Shown here: piece after piece, positions 16,801 to 25,508 of the stretch
How positions within the stretch are numbered: position 1 is the first letter of the stretch
How the letters are laid out: each line of letters starts with the position of its first letter
NCBI RefSeq assembly: GCF_000373105.1
Contig: NZ_KB890440.1
Coordinates: 30,203-90,113, forward strand
Direction: 5' to 3'
DNA length: 59,911 bases
DNA from: Neolewinella persica DSM 23188
GTDB taxonomy: Bacteria; Bacteroidota; Bacteroidia; Chitinophagales; Saprospiraceae
Position numbers and translations under genes: made by a program
The notes under the pieces: model-generated
Told to the model about the DNA's origin: nothing
Databases searched by the model: none
What the model saw: only the letters and a program-made list of their open reading frames with translations

Positions 16801-19800
16801 TTGGTCATCAATCCGGTTCCTTCCTCCGTTTTTGCGCTGCCCGATGGTCCGATTTGTACGGACACAGACATCGTGGGCGCGGTCGCAGGTGCAGCACGAG
16901 TCGGTTTTACGTATCAATGGACGGCGGTTGGAGCAACCGTTATGCCGGGTACCGACGCGGCAAGCCGGACGTTCAGCTGGTCTGCCCCTGGCAGGTACTA
17001 CGTCTCGCTACAGGTGACCAACCAGTTCACCTGTGTGGGAGAAGTCTATACCGACAGCATCGACGTAATTGAACCTTACCTTATCCCGGTAATTACCTGC
17101 CTCGATAATCAAATGGAAAGTGTCCTTTTCTCTTGGGATGATCAGGCTGCCGTCGATAGTTTCCAGATTATTGTAAACGGTGGCGCTCCATTCTTCCAGG
17201 ATTCAACCACCTTGTTCGTTGGTGGCTTATCCGTAAATGAAACGGTAACGATTGAGGTTCTGCCGGTTGGTAATACCCCTTGTCCGATAGTTGCCGGATC
17301 CGGCAGCTGTACCACGCAGGCCTGCCCGGCCCTCATGCTGGAACGCCCGGCCGATATGGACCTTTGTGAAATGGAGGATGACCCCAGAACGCTGCTGACC
17401 GCCAACGTTACCGGCGATAATGGCATGGGCATGCTTACCTTCAGCGGACCTGGTGTAATTCAGATTGGCCCCGATTACTTCTTTGATACGGACACCGCCG
17501 GCGTCGGGGTACACCTACTCACAGTGGATTTCGTCGAAGGGATGTGTGTAGCACAGCAAATGTTTACCTACACTGTCCTGGAAAAGCCTACGTCTACCTT
17601 TGAAGTCAACGGTCTTACCAGTGGCATAGAAGTGTGTGTCGGGGAAGTGTTTACCGTCGGATACACTGGTTCGGTAACGGCCGGTACGGTGGTTAGTGAT
17701 ACCATCATTTTTTGTTGGGACTACCCCGTGCCTTACATTCAACCGGAGCCGGTAGATACCATAGGCTTCCAGACCTATACCTGCCGCTTTACCGAGCCGG
17801 GCCCTTTCCGGATTTGCCTGATTGTAAAGCAGGATGGTTGTCCGAGTGATACCACTTACGTTGATGGCTTTTGCTTTGCGCCGGCTCCTGCTCCTTTAGT
17901 CGTCTGTGCTGAGCCGACCGACCTGAACAGTGTTACCTTCTCCTGGGACGACGTAAGTAACGGAGAGGGCTTCACCGTAATTCGTGACGGAGGCCCTGGC
18001 GTAATAACCTTTGACACAGATGTCACCTACACCGGCCTGCTGCCGGGGGAAGAAGTCATGATCGAGGTCTTCGCTAATGACAGCGGGCCCTGTGGAGACG
18101 GCCCTTCCGCCTTTGCGGTAAGTTGTTTTGCGGATCCTTGTCCGCCATTGGATGCCGACGTCTCTTCCATACCAGACCAGATATGTATCCTGAACGGAGA
18201 TGAATTCATCAGCTTGTCGGACCTGGTGGTTATCGGTGGGACCGGGAACGGAACTTATAGCTTTACCGGAACAGGCGTTGCCAGAGATACCTTCTTTGCG
18301 GCATCTGTACCTCACGACGAATCTGGTACAACCTATACCATTACCATGAATTATGTCGAAGAAGGTCCTTGTCCCTTCACGACGACCTTCGATGTAACCG
18401 TCTTCGCCCGCCCTACAGCCTTCATCACGGACCCCGGTGCCCAGTGTGTTGGGGATACCTTCCTGATCATTGTTGGCAGTACCAACTTCGTTTCCAACGA
18501 CGATATAATTCTTGATTTTGACGGTGCGACAGTTGTGCCGGACGGTGACCCTGATGATTCACAATACCTGCTTACTTTCGATAGCCCAGGCGTCCGGACG
18601 ATCACCGCAGAGGTAACCAGCAACATCAGCGGATGCCCAAGTAATCCGGCGATTTTAATGGTAGACGTTTCTGCTCCGCTCGCGGATCCGGTAGTAAACT
18701 GTATCAACCCGCAGCTGGAATCAGTCACCTTCGACTGGGATCCCGTTCCAGGAGCAACTGGTTACCTGTTTGCCGGGCAAGACGGAAGCATGGTTTCCCT
18801 TACCGCTGCCGAAACGGAGCATACCGTTTCGGGCCTGATGCCTTCACAAGACTTTACCGGTACGGTTCAGGCACTGGGTGACGCCCCCTGTGGGAATGGA
18901 GCACCAGTGGACGTAAGCTGTCGCACACTGGATTGCCCGGCAGGCGTAGTGCAATCTGATACGCCGGCAACGGCGATTTGTCTGGACGGAACGGAAAGCC
19001 CCTTCCTCCTGATGGCCAGCCTTACCACCGGTGCATTCAACGGCCCGGTTACCTGGAGTGGCACCGGCGTAGTGGACAACGGAGACGGTACCTTTAGCTT
19101 CGATCCGACCGGTCTGGCGGCGAATGACTATGTACTTACCGTAAACTATGATGGCCCGTCTACCTGTGACTCCGAAGACCAGGTAACCATCACCCTCAAT
19201 GACCTGCCAGTCGTAACCCTGAGCCCCACACCTGCACAGCTTTGTGTTGGTCAGACCATGACGGTGTCCTTCACCGGATTGGCGGACGCAGGAGCCAGCT
19301 ATGATTGGGACTTCGGCGACGCCGACGTGACCGATCTCGGCGGAGAGTCTTACGAATTAAGTTGGTCTACTCCAGGAACGAAACCCGTTTCTCTGGTGGT
19401 TACCGATAACTGTGTAAACAGTACGAGCTTTACCGTAGTGGTGGATCCAACCATGGAAGCACCGGTGCCGACCTGTATCCGACAGGATCTCGACGCCGTT
19501 GAGTTTAGCTGGCCGGCGGTAGCCGGCGCAACTGGATACCGTTACAGCATTGATGATGGAGCTAGCTTCATGACGCAAACCGGTACCACGCTCTTAGTCT
19601 CTGGTCTCGACTTCGGAGAAACGGTCACTTTAACCGTGATTGCTATCCGAACGGGAACGACCTGTAACGAAAGCCCGCCAAGTACCGCCGTTGACTGTTC
19701 GGCCAGAACTTGCCCCAACGCAACTTTTGCACCTGCGGCCGCGCAAACTGAATTCTGTGATGATGATGTTACGCCCGTACTGCTGCAAGACAACCTCAGC

Positions 19801-22800
19801 GGAGATGATGGAACCGGCGTCCTTACCTGGTCCGGACCAGGAGTAGTGGACAACGCAGGCACCTATTCTTTCGATCCCACGCTGGTTGGTTTGGGCGTAC
19901 ACCGCCTTTACGTGACCTACGTGCAGGAAGCGCTGTGTGTGTATACAGACAGCCTGGATATGGAAGTATTTGCGGTTCCGACCGTTGCCTTCAATACCAT
20001 CCCAACCCAACTTTGCCAGGGAGAAGAATGGACGGTTTCTTTCACCGGAACCGCTGCTAACGGTGCCAGTTTTGACTGGGGGAATTTCGATGGCGCGATC
20101 GTAACGGACCTGGGGAATCAAAGCTACCTGCTACGCTGGGATACGCCTGGAATAAAAACGGTTACCCTTACGGTGACAGATAGCTGTACAGCTACAGCAA
20201 GCTTCATGATTCCCGTTACACCAATTCTTGAAGCTCCTACGCCGACCTGTGCGCGTCAGGATCTTGATGGGGTGCTGTTCGAATGGGCTGCCGTTGCCGA
20301 GGCTACGGTGGGCTACCGCGTGAGCATCAACGGCGGACCGTTTGGTACCCCACAGGACAGTACGAGCTTCTACGTTGGTGGGCTCGACTTCGGTGAGAAC
20401 GTCACTATCCGTGTCAGTTCCGTCCGCAGCGGAACGACCTGTGATGAGAGCGCAGCTAGCACAACGGTAAATTGTGCCGCCAGGACCTGCCCTGTCGTCA
20501 CCTTTGCACCTGCGGCCGCGCAAACTGAATTCTGTGACGATGAAGTTACGCCGGTACTATTGGAAGATAACCTCAGCGGTCATGACTTTACCGGCGACTT
20601 AAGCTGGCAAGGCCCCGGGGTGGTTAACAATTCAGGTGTTTACTCCTTTGATCCAACACTGGTTGGCTTAGGTATACACCGCCTTTACGTTACCTACGTG
20701 CAGGAGGCGCTTTGTTCGTACACTGATAGCCTCGACGTGGAGATCTTTGCGGTACCAACCGTTGCCTTCAATACCATTCCAACCCAGCTATGTCAGGGAG
20801 AAGAGTGGAACGTCTTCTTCACTGGAACTGCGGCTGATGGTGCCAGTTTCGACTGGGGGAATTTCGATGGCGCGGTCGTAACGGATCTTGGCAACCAAAG
20901 CTACCTGCTACGTTGGGATACGCCGGGAATAAAAACGGTTACCCTCACGGTGGAAGACAACTGTTTTGCAACTGAAAGCTTCATGATCCCCGTTACACCA
21001 ACGCTTGATGCCCCGACGCCGACTTGTGTGCGTCAGGATCTCGATGGCGTATTTTTTGAATGGGCAGCGGTAGCAGAAGCGACTGTAGGCTATCGAGTGA
21101 GCATCAACGGTGGCCCGTACAGCACGTCACAAGACAGCACCAGCATTTATATCGGCGGACTCGATTTCGGGGAAAACGTTACCATCAACGTTATTTCCGT
21201 CCGCAGTGGAACGACCTGTGACGAAAGTCCACCAAGCGCGACGGTTTCCTGTGCCGCAAGGGTCTGCCCAATTGTTACGATGAATCCGGCAGCACCTCAG
21301 ACTGTATTCTGTGCCGATGAAACTACTGCCGTTTCCCTGGCTGCCAACCTAAGTGGCCATGATGGTACCGGAGAAACAGTATGGATTGGTGGCGGCGTGG
21401 TGGAAGATAGTGGCAACTTCACTTTCGATCCCGCCATCGCAGGTGTTGGGACACACCGACTTTATGTCCGCTACACCCAGGAGACCCTTTGCGGCTACCT
21501 GGACAGTATGGATATGGTCGTGAACCCGATTCCTTCAGCGGATTTCAATCAGGACAACAACGTTATCTGCTCTACTGGTAGCCTCAACGTCAGCCTGACG
21601 GGAGCCGTCGATCCGGATGCTTCCTATACGTGGGACTTTGGCGATGCTGCTGACACGGATAATGGTAACCAAAGCTACGACCTGCGCTGGTCTGCCGGTG
21701 GTACTTACGACATCACCCTAACGGTAACCCGCAATGGGTGTACGGCCACTACGATGCGCTCGGTTGTTGTTGACGAACCATCCAGCTCCGGTACAGCAGT
21801 GGCCGGAATCCTGGAAGTCTGTGCGAGTAGTACGGATTTGATTGATCTCACCAGCCGTATAACCGGTGCTACGCCGGGTGGAACCTGGTCCGTAGTTTCC
21901 GGTGATGTTGCCAATGGCAGTTTGGATGCGGCCAACGGCCGCTTCAACCCGGCTGGTCTGGGTGCGGGAGGCTACCGTTTTGCCTACACGATCTTTGGCT
22001 CTTCCTGCCCGACGGTCTCTACCGAGGTAGACGTCAATCTTCTGGGGGCTCCGATAGCGGATGCCGGCCAGACACAAACGCTGACCTGTGCCATGGGTAT
22101 GGTTAGCCTGAACGGTACTAATTCTGAACAAGGAGCTGGATACACTTATCTCTGGACAGGTCCGAATCCCAATGTGCCGATTGTGGATGCTGATCAACTA
22201 ATGATCGATGTGGGCCAGCCGGGAGTATACCAGCTGCGGGTAACCAACGCTATTGGATGTACTTCGGTTAGCGAAGTAACGGTGACCTCAGAGACCGAAG
22301 CACCGGTAATGGAGCTTGAAATCAGTCAGATTACCTGTTTCGCCTCCGATAACGGAGCGATCAGCGTGAGTAACGTTTCCGGTGGCCGCCCGCCATACAC
22401 CTACCGTGTGAACGGAGAGGACCGTGGCCGGTCAACTCTCTTTGCCGGTTTGGCACCGGGGGAGTACGACATACAGGTCACGGACGCTAACGGCTGTTTC
22501 AGTAACATCCTGCTCGACCTTTCTGAACCTGATGAGTTGACGGTACGCCTGAGGTTCCCCGGAGACAGTACAACCGTAAATGCAGGTGAAGAGATCTTCA
22601 TCACAGCCTCCGTGAACGGTGGAAATACCATTGATACGCTTATCTGGCGGCCAGACAGCCTCGCTATGGCAGGTGAAGGAAACAACGGTATCAGTTTCAT
22701 CGCTACTGAGACCATGATGATTTCCGTTACGGTAATCGATGAGCTCGGCTGTTCGGCTTCGGACAACCAGATGTTGTTGGTGCGTCGGGATCGTCCGGTT

Positions 22801-23133
22801 TACTTCCCAACGGCCTTCAGCCCGAATGGTGACAATAACAACGACATATACTTCATTGGTGGTGACCTCGATCAGATTGACTTTATCGAGAATTTCTACA
22901 TCTTTGATCGTTGGGGAGAAAATGTTTACACGGCAGCCCAGGCGGGTAATGGTGGAGGAACACCGGTTACCGGCGACGGTGCCCGCTTCCTGCCCAATGA
23001 CCCCGCTTTTGGCTGGGATGGCATGTTGAACGGTAAACCAATGAACCCGCAGGTACTGGTGTACACCGCTACGGTTCACTTTACGGATGGCGAAGTCATT
23101 GTTTATAAGGGAGACTTTATATTGATGCGATAA
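13822..23133 (+). CDS. Giant modular secreted protein with T9SS type B (gliding motility-associated) C-terminal domain
   Basis: 3103 residues. Signal peptide about 1-26, then a Cys-rich N-terminal domain (about 27-220), Ig/PKD-like domains, and seven modules of about 250-270 residues, each opening with Cys-x(3-4)-Cys-Pro (about residues 912, 1163, 1435, 1700, 1959, 2218 and 2477). Each module has a WSGxGVV..FDP sheet, a PKD-like WDFGD/TPG domain and an FnIII-like ENVT..GTTCDES domain. The last modules are 259-260 residues apart and nearly identical. A SprB-like repeat (VSGGRPPYTYRVNG, about 2845-2900) precedes the type B sorting domain (FPTAFSPNGDN..FDRWGENVY..YKGDFILMR). A role as surface adhesin or matrix protein exported by type IX secretion is inferred. 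Confidence 0.93.
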   Translation: MSFHLRITALSLFIILFSNTYGYSQATCVNASSGSATYDGDAFEDRPIDIYPAGTTVEFCFFIDDFQTPDQEWIHGVLIASVGPGFDFSTMMPSGTPPTPCSAAGSWDWYPTWSRCISCGPLTTFTNGYAFDSPAGTNDACGDQGVLDGDPGNNYGDLSGNCGLEFCWTFETVNPGAVPSADAYTVEVTVYADGISGGYTGSMGFCGSPCGADPDICFPEIPDPEIDIVNEPCPGELFMLEGSPVTPGVTPSWLDVDGNVVGTGWTINLPAGTYTFSVGKPGCAPKNIEFEAELIAPDIEFIGPDDNTFLCYGDPLDFEVIVTGATVNFVNWTLNGGPAPYTNNTTTYSVPEVTTADAGRYEVTINYGDGCDSIFVRNIQVSPEINPMITPVDESVCLFDLITFTATDIGGGPFPPEFELSWDFGAATGPTYTFETFAVGLQTVILEITDNTNPLIPCIQEFEHTYTVNELPSVTIDPLSSNICFGDMITLTATPSGGMPLYEYLWGPDEVETSEFYTVAPPYDMNMTDIFVTIRDANGCENFSFFAEVELNIPPGQPNLTCNPICVSELEFNWTVGTADFYHIFASINGAPEMLIDDNYQTNSYLFTGLNPGDEVNFRVVPFAGDAMMSCEGVGRSRRCQTPLTSTPGFVVNYEDPVCISAVNTSVDVAVWAGEAGTFLFNSGTLGLVDAPADADSVTTITLPPLPVGTNTLMHDLDIHYDGVGGRCPSDTTVQITVTQAPPAAFTLDQTEICGFTGVFTATIDAGVTGVDTYSLQLEDAGIGGMITDDGTGTFTITIDSTGTHNIFLSTANAVNPGCVDTFRAQITLTEPSPAPELVCGAVGLDFVTFTWNDTGADSYVVNELNIPAGGVVMRSGNSVTISNLNVDDMVTISVTAVTAGCPDVTSMSQTCVAESCPDIVVEIVEVGPFCADDDQDIAMTIDTTGSDGSGVLSWTINNAAFNGVINPATLGQGSYSIRALFDEGCDFIDVFQLVINPVPSSVFALPDGPICTDTDIVGAVAGAARVGFTYQWTAVGATVMPGTDAASRTFSWSAPGRYYVSLQVTNQFTCVGEVYTDSIDVIEPYLIPVITCLDNQMESVLFSWDDQAAVDSFQIIVNGGAPFFQDSTTLFVGGLSVNETVTIEVLPVGNTPCPIVAGSGSCTTQACPALMLERPADMDLCEMEDDPRTLLTANVTGDNGMGMLTFSGPGVIQIGPDYFFDTDTAGVGVHLLTVDFVEGMCVAQQMFTYTVLEKPTSTFEVNGLTSGIEVCVGEVFTVGYTGSVTAGTVVSDTIIFCWDYPVPYIQPEPVDTIGFQTYTCRFTEPGPFRICLIVKQDGCPSDTTYVDGFCFAPAPAPLVVCAEPTDLNSVTFSWDDVSNGEGFTVIRDGGPGVITFDTDVTYTGLLPGEEVMIEVFANDSGPCGDGPSAFAVSCFADPCPPLDADVSSIPDQICILNGDEFISLSDLVVIGGTGNGTYSFTGTGVARDTFFAASVPHDESGTTYTITMNYVEEGPCPFTTTFDVTVFARPTAFITDPGAQCVGDTFLIIVGSTNFVSNDDIILDFDGATVVPDGDPDDSQYLLTFDSPGVRTITAEVTSNISGCPSNPAILMVDVSAPLADPVVNCINPQLESVTFDWDPVPGATGYLFAGQDGSMVSLTAAETEHTVSGLMPSQDFTGTVQALGDAPCGNGAPVDVSCRTLDCPAGVVQSDTPATAICLDGTESPFLLMASLTTGAFNGPVTWSGTGVVDNGDGTFSFDPTGLAANDYVLTVNYDGPSTCDSEDQVTITLNDLPVVTLSPTPAQLCVGQTMTVSFTGLADAGASYDWDFGDADVTDLGGESYELSWSTPGTKPVSLVVTDNCVNSTSFTVVVDPTMEAPVPTCIRQDLDAVEFSWPAVAGATGYRYSIDDGASFMTQTGTTLLVSGLDFGETVTLTVIAIRTGTTCNESPPSTAVDCSARTCPNATFAPAAAQTEFCDDDVTPVLLQDNLSGDDGTGVLTWSGPGVVDNAGTYSFDPTLVGLGVHRLYVTYVQEALCVYTDSLDMEVFAVPTVAFNTIPTQLCQGEEWTVSFTGTAANGASFDWGNFDGAIVTDLGNQSYLLRWDTPGIKTVTLTVTDSCTATASFMIPVTPILEAPTPTCARQDLDGVLFEWAAVAEATVGYRVSINGGPFGTPQDSTSFYVGGLDFGENVTIRVSSVRSGTTCDESAASTTVNCAARTCPVVTFAPAAAQTEFCDDEVTPVLLEDNLSGHDFTGDLSWQGPGVVNNSGVYSFDPTLVGLGIHRLYVTYVQEALCSYTDSLDVEIFAVPTVAFNTIPTQLCQGEEWNVFFTGTAADGASFDWGNFDGAVVTDLGNQSYLLRWDTPGIKTVTLTVEDNCFATESFMIPVTPTLDAPTPTCVRQDLDGVFFEWAAVAEATVGYRVSINGGPYSTSQDSTSIYIGGLDFGENVTINVISVRSGTTCDESPPSATVSCAARVCPIVTMNPAAPQTVFCADETTAVSLAANLSGHDGTGETVWIGGGVVEDSGNFTFDPAIAGVGTHRLYVRYTQETLCGYLDSMDMVVNPIPSADFNQDNNVICSTGSLNVSLTGAVDPDASYTWDFGDAADTDNGNQSYDLRWSAGGTYDITLTVTRNGCTATTMRSVVVDEPSSSGTAVAGILEVCASSTDLIDLTSRITGATPGGTWSVVSGDVANGSLDAANGRFNPAGLGAGGYRFAYTIFGSSCPTVSTEVDVNLLGAPIADAGQTQTLTCAMGMVSLNGTNSEQGAGYTYLWTGPNPNVPIVDADQLMIDVGQPGVYQLRVTNAIGCTSVSEVTVTSETEAPVMELEISQITCFASDNGAISVSNVSGGRPPYTYRVNGEDRGRSTLFAGLAPGEYDIQVTDANGCFSNILLDLSEPDELTVRLRFPGDSTTVNAGEEIFITASVNGGNTIDTLIWRPDSLAMAGEGNNGISFIATETMMISVTVIDELGCSASDNQMLLVRRDRPVYFPTAFSPNGDNNNDIYFIGGDLDQIDFIENFYIFDRWGENVYTAAQAGNGGGTPVTGDGARFLPNDPAFGWDGMLNGKPMNPQVLVYTATVHFTDGEVIVYKGDFILMR
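16875..16893 (-). repeat. GC-rich dispersed repeat, in-frame copy in secreted protein (A)
   Basis: GGGCGCGGTCGCAGGTGCA, identical over all 19 bp to the intergenic copy at 52484. Here it encodes part of GAVAGAA in frame. Confidence 0.85.
19726..19744 (+). repeat. GC-rich dispersed repeat, in-frame copy in secreted protein (B)
   Basis: TTTGCACCTGCGGCCGCGC, identical to the intergenic copies at 27247 and 30881 over this length. It encodes FAPAAA at the opening of a repeat module, and a TTGCC lies about 12 bp upstream as in extragenic copies. Confidence 0.85.
20503..20521 (+). repeat. GC-rich dispersed repeat, in-frame copy in secreted protein (C)
   Basis: Same 19 bp as copy B, 777 bp downstream in the next protein module; probably copied together with the module by tandem duplication. 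Confidence 0.85.
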
Positions 23134-23197
23134 TTAGTCTATTGGACTATTAGTCTATCAGACCGTCGGTACGCTGTGCCGGCGGTCTGATGGTTTT
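23131..23197 (+). terminator. Hairpin terminator after giant secreted protein
   Basis: An octamer-like array (AGTCTATT, GGACTATT, AGTCTATC) starts right after the stop codon. It is followed by CAGACCGTCGG (23159-23169), a 9-nt loop and CCGGCGGTCTG (23179-23189), then ATGGTTTTA. The arms pair with one G.T-type mismatch. Confidence 0.7.
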
Positions 23198-23247
23198 AGG
23201 AAGAGTGATAAGGCACGAATGCTGTGGATATCCTACCTGTTATAAGC

Positions 23248-23266
23248 AGGCGCGGCCGCAGGAGCA
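23248..23266 (-). repeat. GC-rich dispersed repeat, copy 4
   Basis: AGGCGCGGCCGCAGGAGCA with GGCAA 13 bp further in. It lies between the secreted protein and the glycosyltransferase, not upstream of a minus-strand gene. Confidence 0.8.
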
Positions 23267-23300
23267 GGGAGAGTTGACGGGCAACGCGCCTCCAGGCTTT

Positions 23301-23325
23301 GTTCCCCAGCATTGATGCTGGTCTT
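23301..23325. repeat. Second copy of CCAGCAT palindrome
   Basis: GTTCCCCAGCATTGATGCTGG: arms 23306-23312 and 23315-23321. It matches the hairpin after the TonB receptor (5240-5259), including the flanking GTTCC. It lies about 100 bp before the glycosyltransferase start. Confidence 0.7.
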
Positions 23326-23418
23326 TGGTCTGGAGGCACTTCGAAGCCAGGTAATACTGAAGGCTCCCTTCTGAGGACATTGCCCAACGAATGTCCCGAC
23401 GTACCTTTGCTCATCCCT

Positions 23419-25359
23419 ATGGACCTATCCGTCATCATCGTCAATTACAACGTCCGGTACTTCCTGGAGCAGGCCCTGCTCAGCGTGGAACGGGCCATTG
23501 TGGGGCTTGAGGTCGAAGTGTGGGTGGTAGACAATAACTCCGCTGACGCTTCGCTGGTGATGGTCCGGGAGCGATTCCCATGGGTTAAACTTATCGCCAA
23601 CCAGCACAACCCGGGTTTTTCGGTCGCCAATAACCAGGCTATCCGGCAATCCACCGGCAAATACGTACTGCTGCTGAATCCGGATACCGTAGTAGAGGAA
23701 GATACGTTTCGCCGTTGCTACGACTTCATGGAAACGCATCCTGATGCCGGCGGATTGGGCGTGAGAATGATCGACGGACAAGGGCGTTTTCTCCCCGAGA
23801 GCAAACGTGGGCTACCGACCCCGTGGGTAGCCTTTACGAAGGCCTTTGGTCTGGCCAGGATATTTCCCCGCTCTAAACGATTCAATCACTACCACCTGGG
23901 CTACCTGCCGGAGGACGAAACGAACCCCGTCGAAGTATTGGCCGGTGCCTTCATGTGGATGCGCCGGGAGGCCCTTGACAAGGTTGGGTTGCTCGACGAG
24001 GATTTCTTTATGTACGGTGAAGACATCGACCTTTCTTATCGGTTGATCAAGGGAGGCTACCAGAATTATTACCTGCCGGCTACGAGCATCATCCACTACA
24101 AAGGAGAGAGCACGAAACGGGGTAGCCTGAACTATGTCCGTGTCTTTTACCAGGCCATGATCATTTTTGCCCGCAAGCATTTTGTTGGTTCTCAGGCCCG
24201 GTTACTGACCGGGCTGATGCAGCTGGCCATTTACGTCAGGGCAACACTAACAGTATTGGCAAACGTATGGAGAGCACTCCGTTATCCGCTCCTGGATGCA
24301 GCTGGTATCTACCTGGGGCTACGGGTACTGAAGTCCTTATGGTCCCAGTATCATTTTGGCGACCCGGGGTACTTCCCTGACCACATCAATTACCTTCATT
24401 TTCCGGCTTATACCTTACTGTGGACCGGTAGTATTTTCCTGGGCGGCGGCTACGACCGGCCTTTCGAGTTCGGACGGATGCTTCGGGCACTTGGTGTCGG
24501 CACCCTGCTGCTGTTTGCCGTTTACGGACTATTGCCCGAAGACCTGCGGCCAAGCCGGGCGCTGCTCTTGCTGGGCGCTGCCTGGGCGGGGGGCTGGACT
24601 TTGCTGGTAAGGGGAATCGCGCACCTGCTTAAATTCGGCCACCTGAGGGTGGCCGCGGATGCGGATCAACGCCTGCTGATCATTGGTAGTGCGGCCGAAG
24701 CGGAACGGACGCTGAGTCTTCTCCAGAAGGCGGGAGTCCAACGCAATTATTTGGGGCGCATCGCGCCCCCGGGCGAGCAGGGGAATGTTGAATCCGTCGG
24801 CCAGGCAAATCAATTGCCGACCCTGACCAAGATTTACCGGGCGGACGAACTTATCTTTTGCTCGGCCGACCTCACCGTGGAAGCTATTCAACGTTGGATG
24901 AGCCGACTGGGACCTGCAATTCAGTACCGGATTCTACCCGAAGCCAGCAGCAGCATTATTGGCAGCCATCGGTCGGATCAACGGGGAACACTTTACACCA
25001 TCGACGTTAACCTGAGGATTGCCGAAGCCCGCCTGCGGCGGGCCAAATGGCTGTTCGACAAAGGGATGGCACTTGCCTTCCTTTTACTTGCCCCATTATT
25101 GATCTGGTTTTCCTCCCGGAAGGGGACCTACGTTATGGACTGTCTCAGTGTCCTATCCGGCCGTCAACACTGGGTGGGGTACGCCTTACCCGATCCGCAA
25201 TTGGAGAGCCTGCCGGCCCTGAAACCCGGCGTTTATCATCCTGCCACCGGCACCCCGGTGACCGATCCGGTAACCCTGCACCAGGTCAATTTTCTTTATG
25301 CCCGGGATTATTCGGTGGGGCAGGATTGGATGGTTTTGTGGGGAGGGGTGTTTAGGTAA
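23419..25359 (+). CDS. Family 2 glycosyltransferase fused to WcaJ-like N-terminal half
   Basis: 646 residues from ATG 23419 (MDLSVIIVNYN is the standard GT2 start; the frame extends further upstream without support). Residues about 1-270 are a rhamnosyltransferase-like GT2: VVDNNSADAS, LLNPDT, AGAFMWMRREA, and DEDFFMYGEDIDLSYR. Residues about 330-420 hold membrane helices. A Rossmann-like region follows (LLIIGSAAEAERTL, LIFCSADLT), then RAKWLFDKGMALAFLLLAP and LSGRQHWVGYA. That second part resembles the transmembrane and CoA-binding-like N-terminus and core entry of polyprenyl-phosphate sugar transferases, but the catalytic C-terminal domain is not recognisable. Likely acts in surface polysaccharide synthesis at the inner membrane. 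Confidence 0.85.
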   Translation: MDLSVIIVNYNVRYFLEQALLSVERAIVGLEVEVWVVDNNSADASLVMVRERFPWVKLIANQHNPGFSVANNQAIRQSTGKYVLLLNPDTVVEEDTFRRCYDFMETHPDAGGLGVRMIDGQGRFLPESKRGLPTPWVAFTKAFGLARIFPRSKRFNHYHLGYLPEDETNPVEVLAGAFMWMRREALDKVGLLDEDFFMYGEDIDLSYRLIKGGYQNYYLPATSIIHYKGESTKRGSLNYVRVFYQAMIIFARKHFVGSQARLLTGLMQLAIYVRATLTVLANVWRALRYPLLDAAGIYLGLRVLKSLWSQYHFGDPGYFPDHINYLHFPAYTLLWTGSIFLGGGYDRPFEFGRMLRALGVGTLLLFAVYGLLPEDLRPSRALLLLGAAWAGGWTLLVRGIAHLLKFGHLRVAADADQRLLIIGSAAEAERTLSLLQKAGVQRNYLGRIAPPGEQGNVESVGQANQLPTLTKIYRADELIFCSADLTVEAIQRWMSRLGPAIQYRILPEASSSIIGSHRSDQRGTLYTIDVNLRIAEARLRRAKWLFDKGMALAFLLLAPLLIWFSSRKGTYVMDCLSVLSGRQHWVGYALPDPQLESLPALKPGVYHPATGTPVTDPVTLHQVNFLYARDYSVGQDWMVLWGGVFR

Positions 25360-25508
25360 TCTTTTTTCGCCAATATTTGAGCTTCCCTGAAATAAGTCGC
25401 TCGTTTGAACTTGGCCCATGCGTCTTTGGTCGGGGTACTGGTCGGCATCAGCTCAGGCGTCGATTCAATCACCCCGGCAAGAATTTAAACGAAGGCTTCA
25501 TCAGGTTT

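Larger units (their letters stand above)
19695..21270 (+). repeat. Near-identical ~780-bp tandem coding repeats
   Basis: Two successive 259-residue modules of the secreted protein share long runs of near-identical DNA (for example around 19986-20030 and 20763-20807). The third module beginning near 21250 is more diverged. Similarity well above the other modules points to recent duplication or gene conversion. Confidence 0.85.

Noticed and set aside
14415..23079. Several 100-215-residue minus-strand frames across the giant secreted protein
   Set aside because: All lie antisense to a continuous coding frame with clear domains; none has a recognisable domain.
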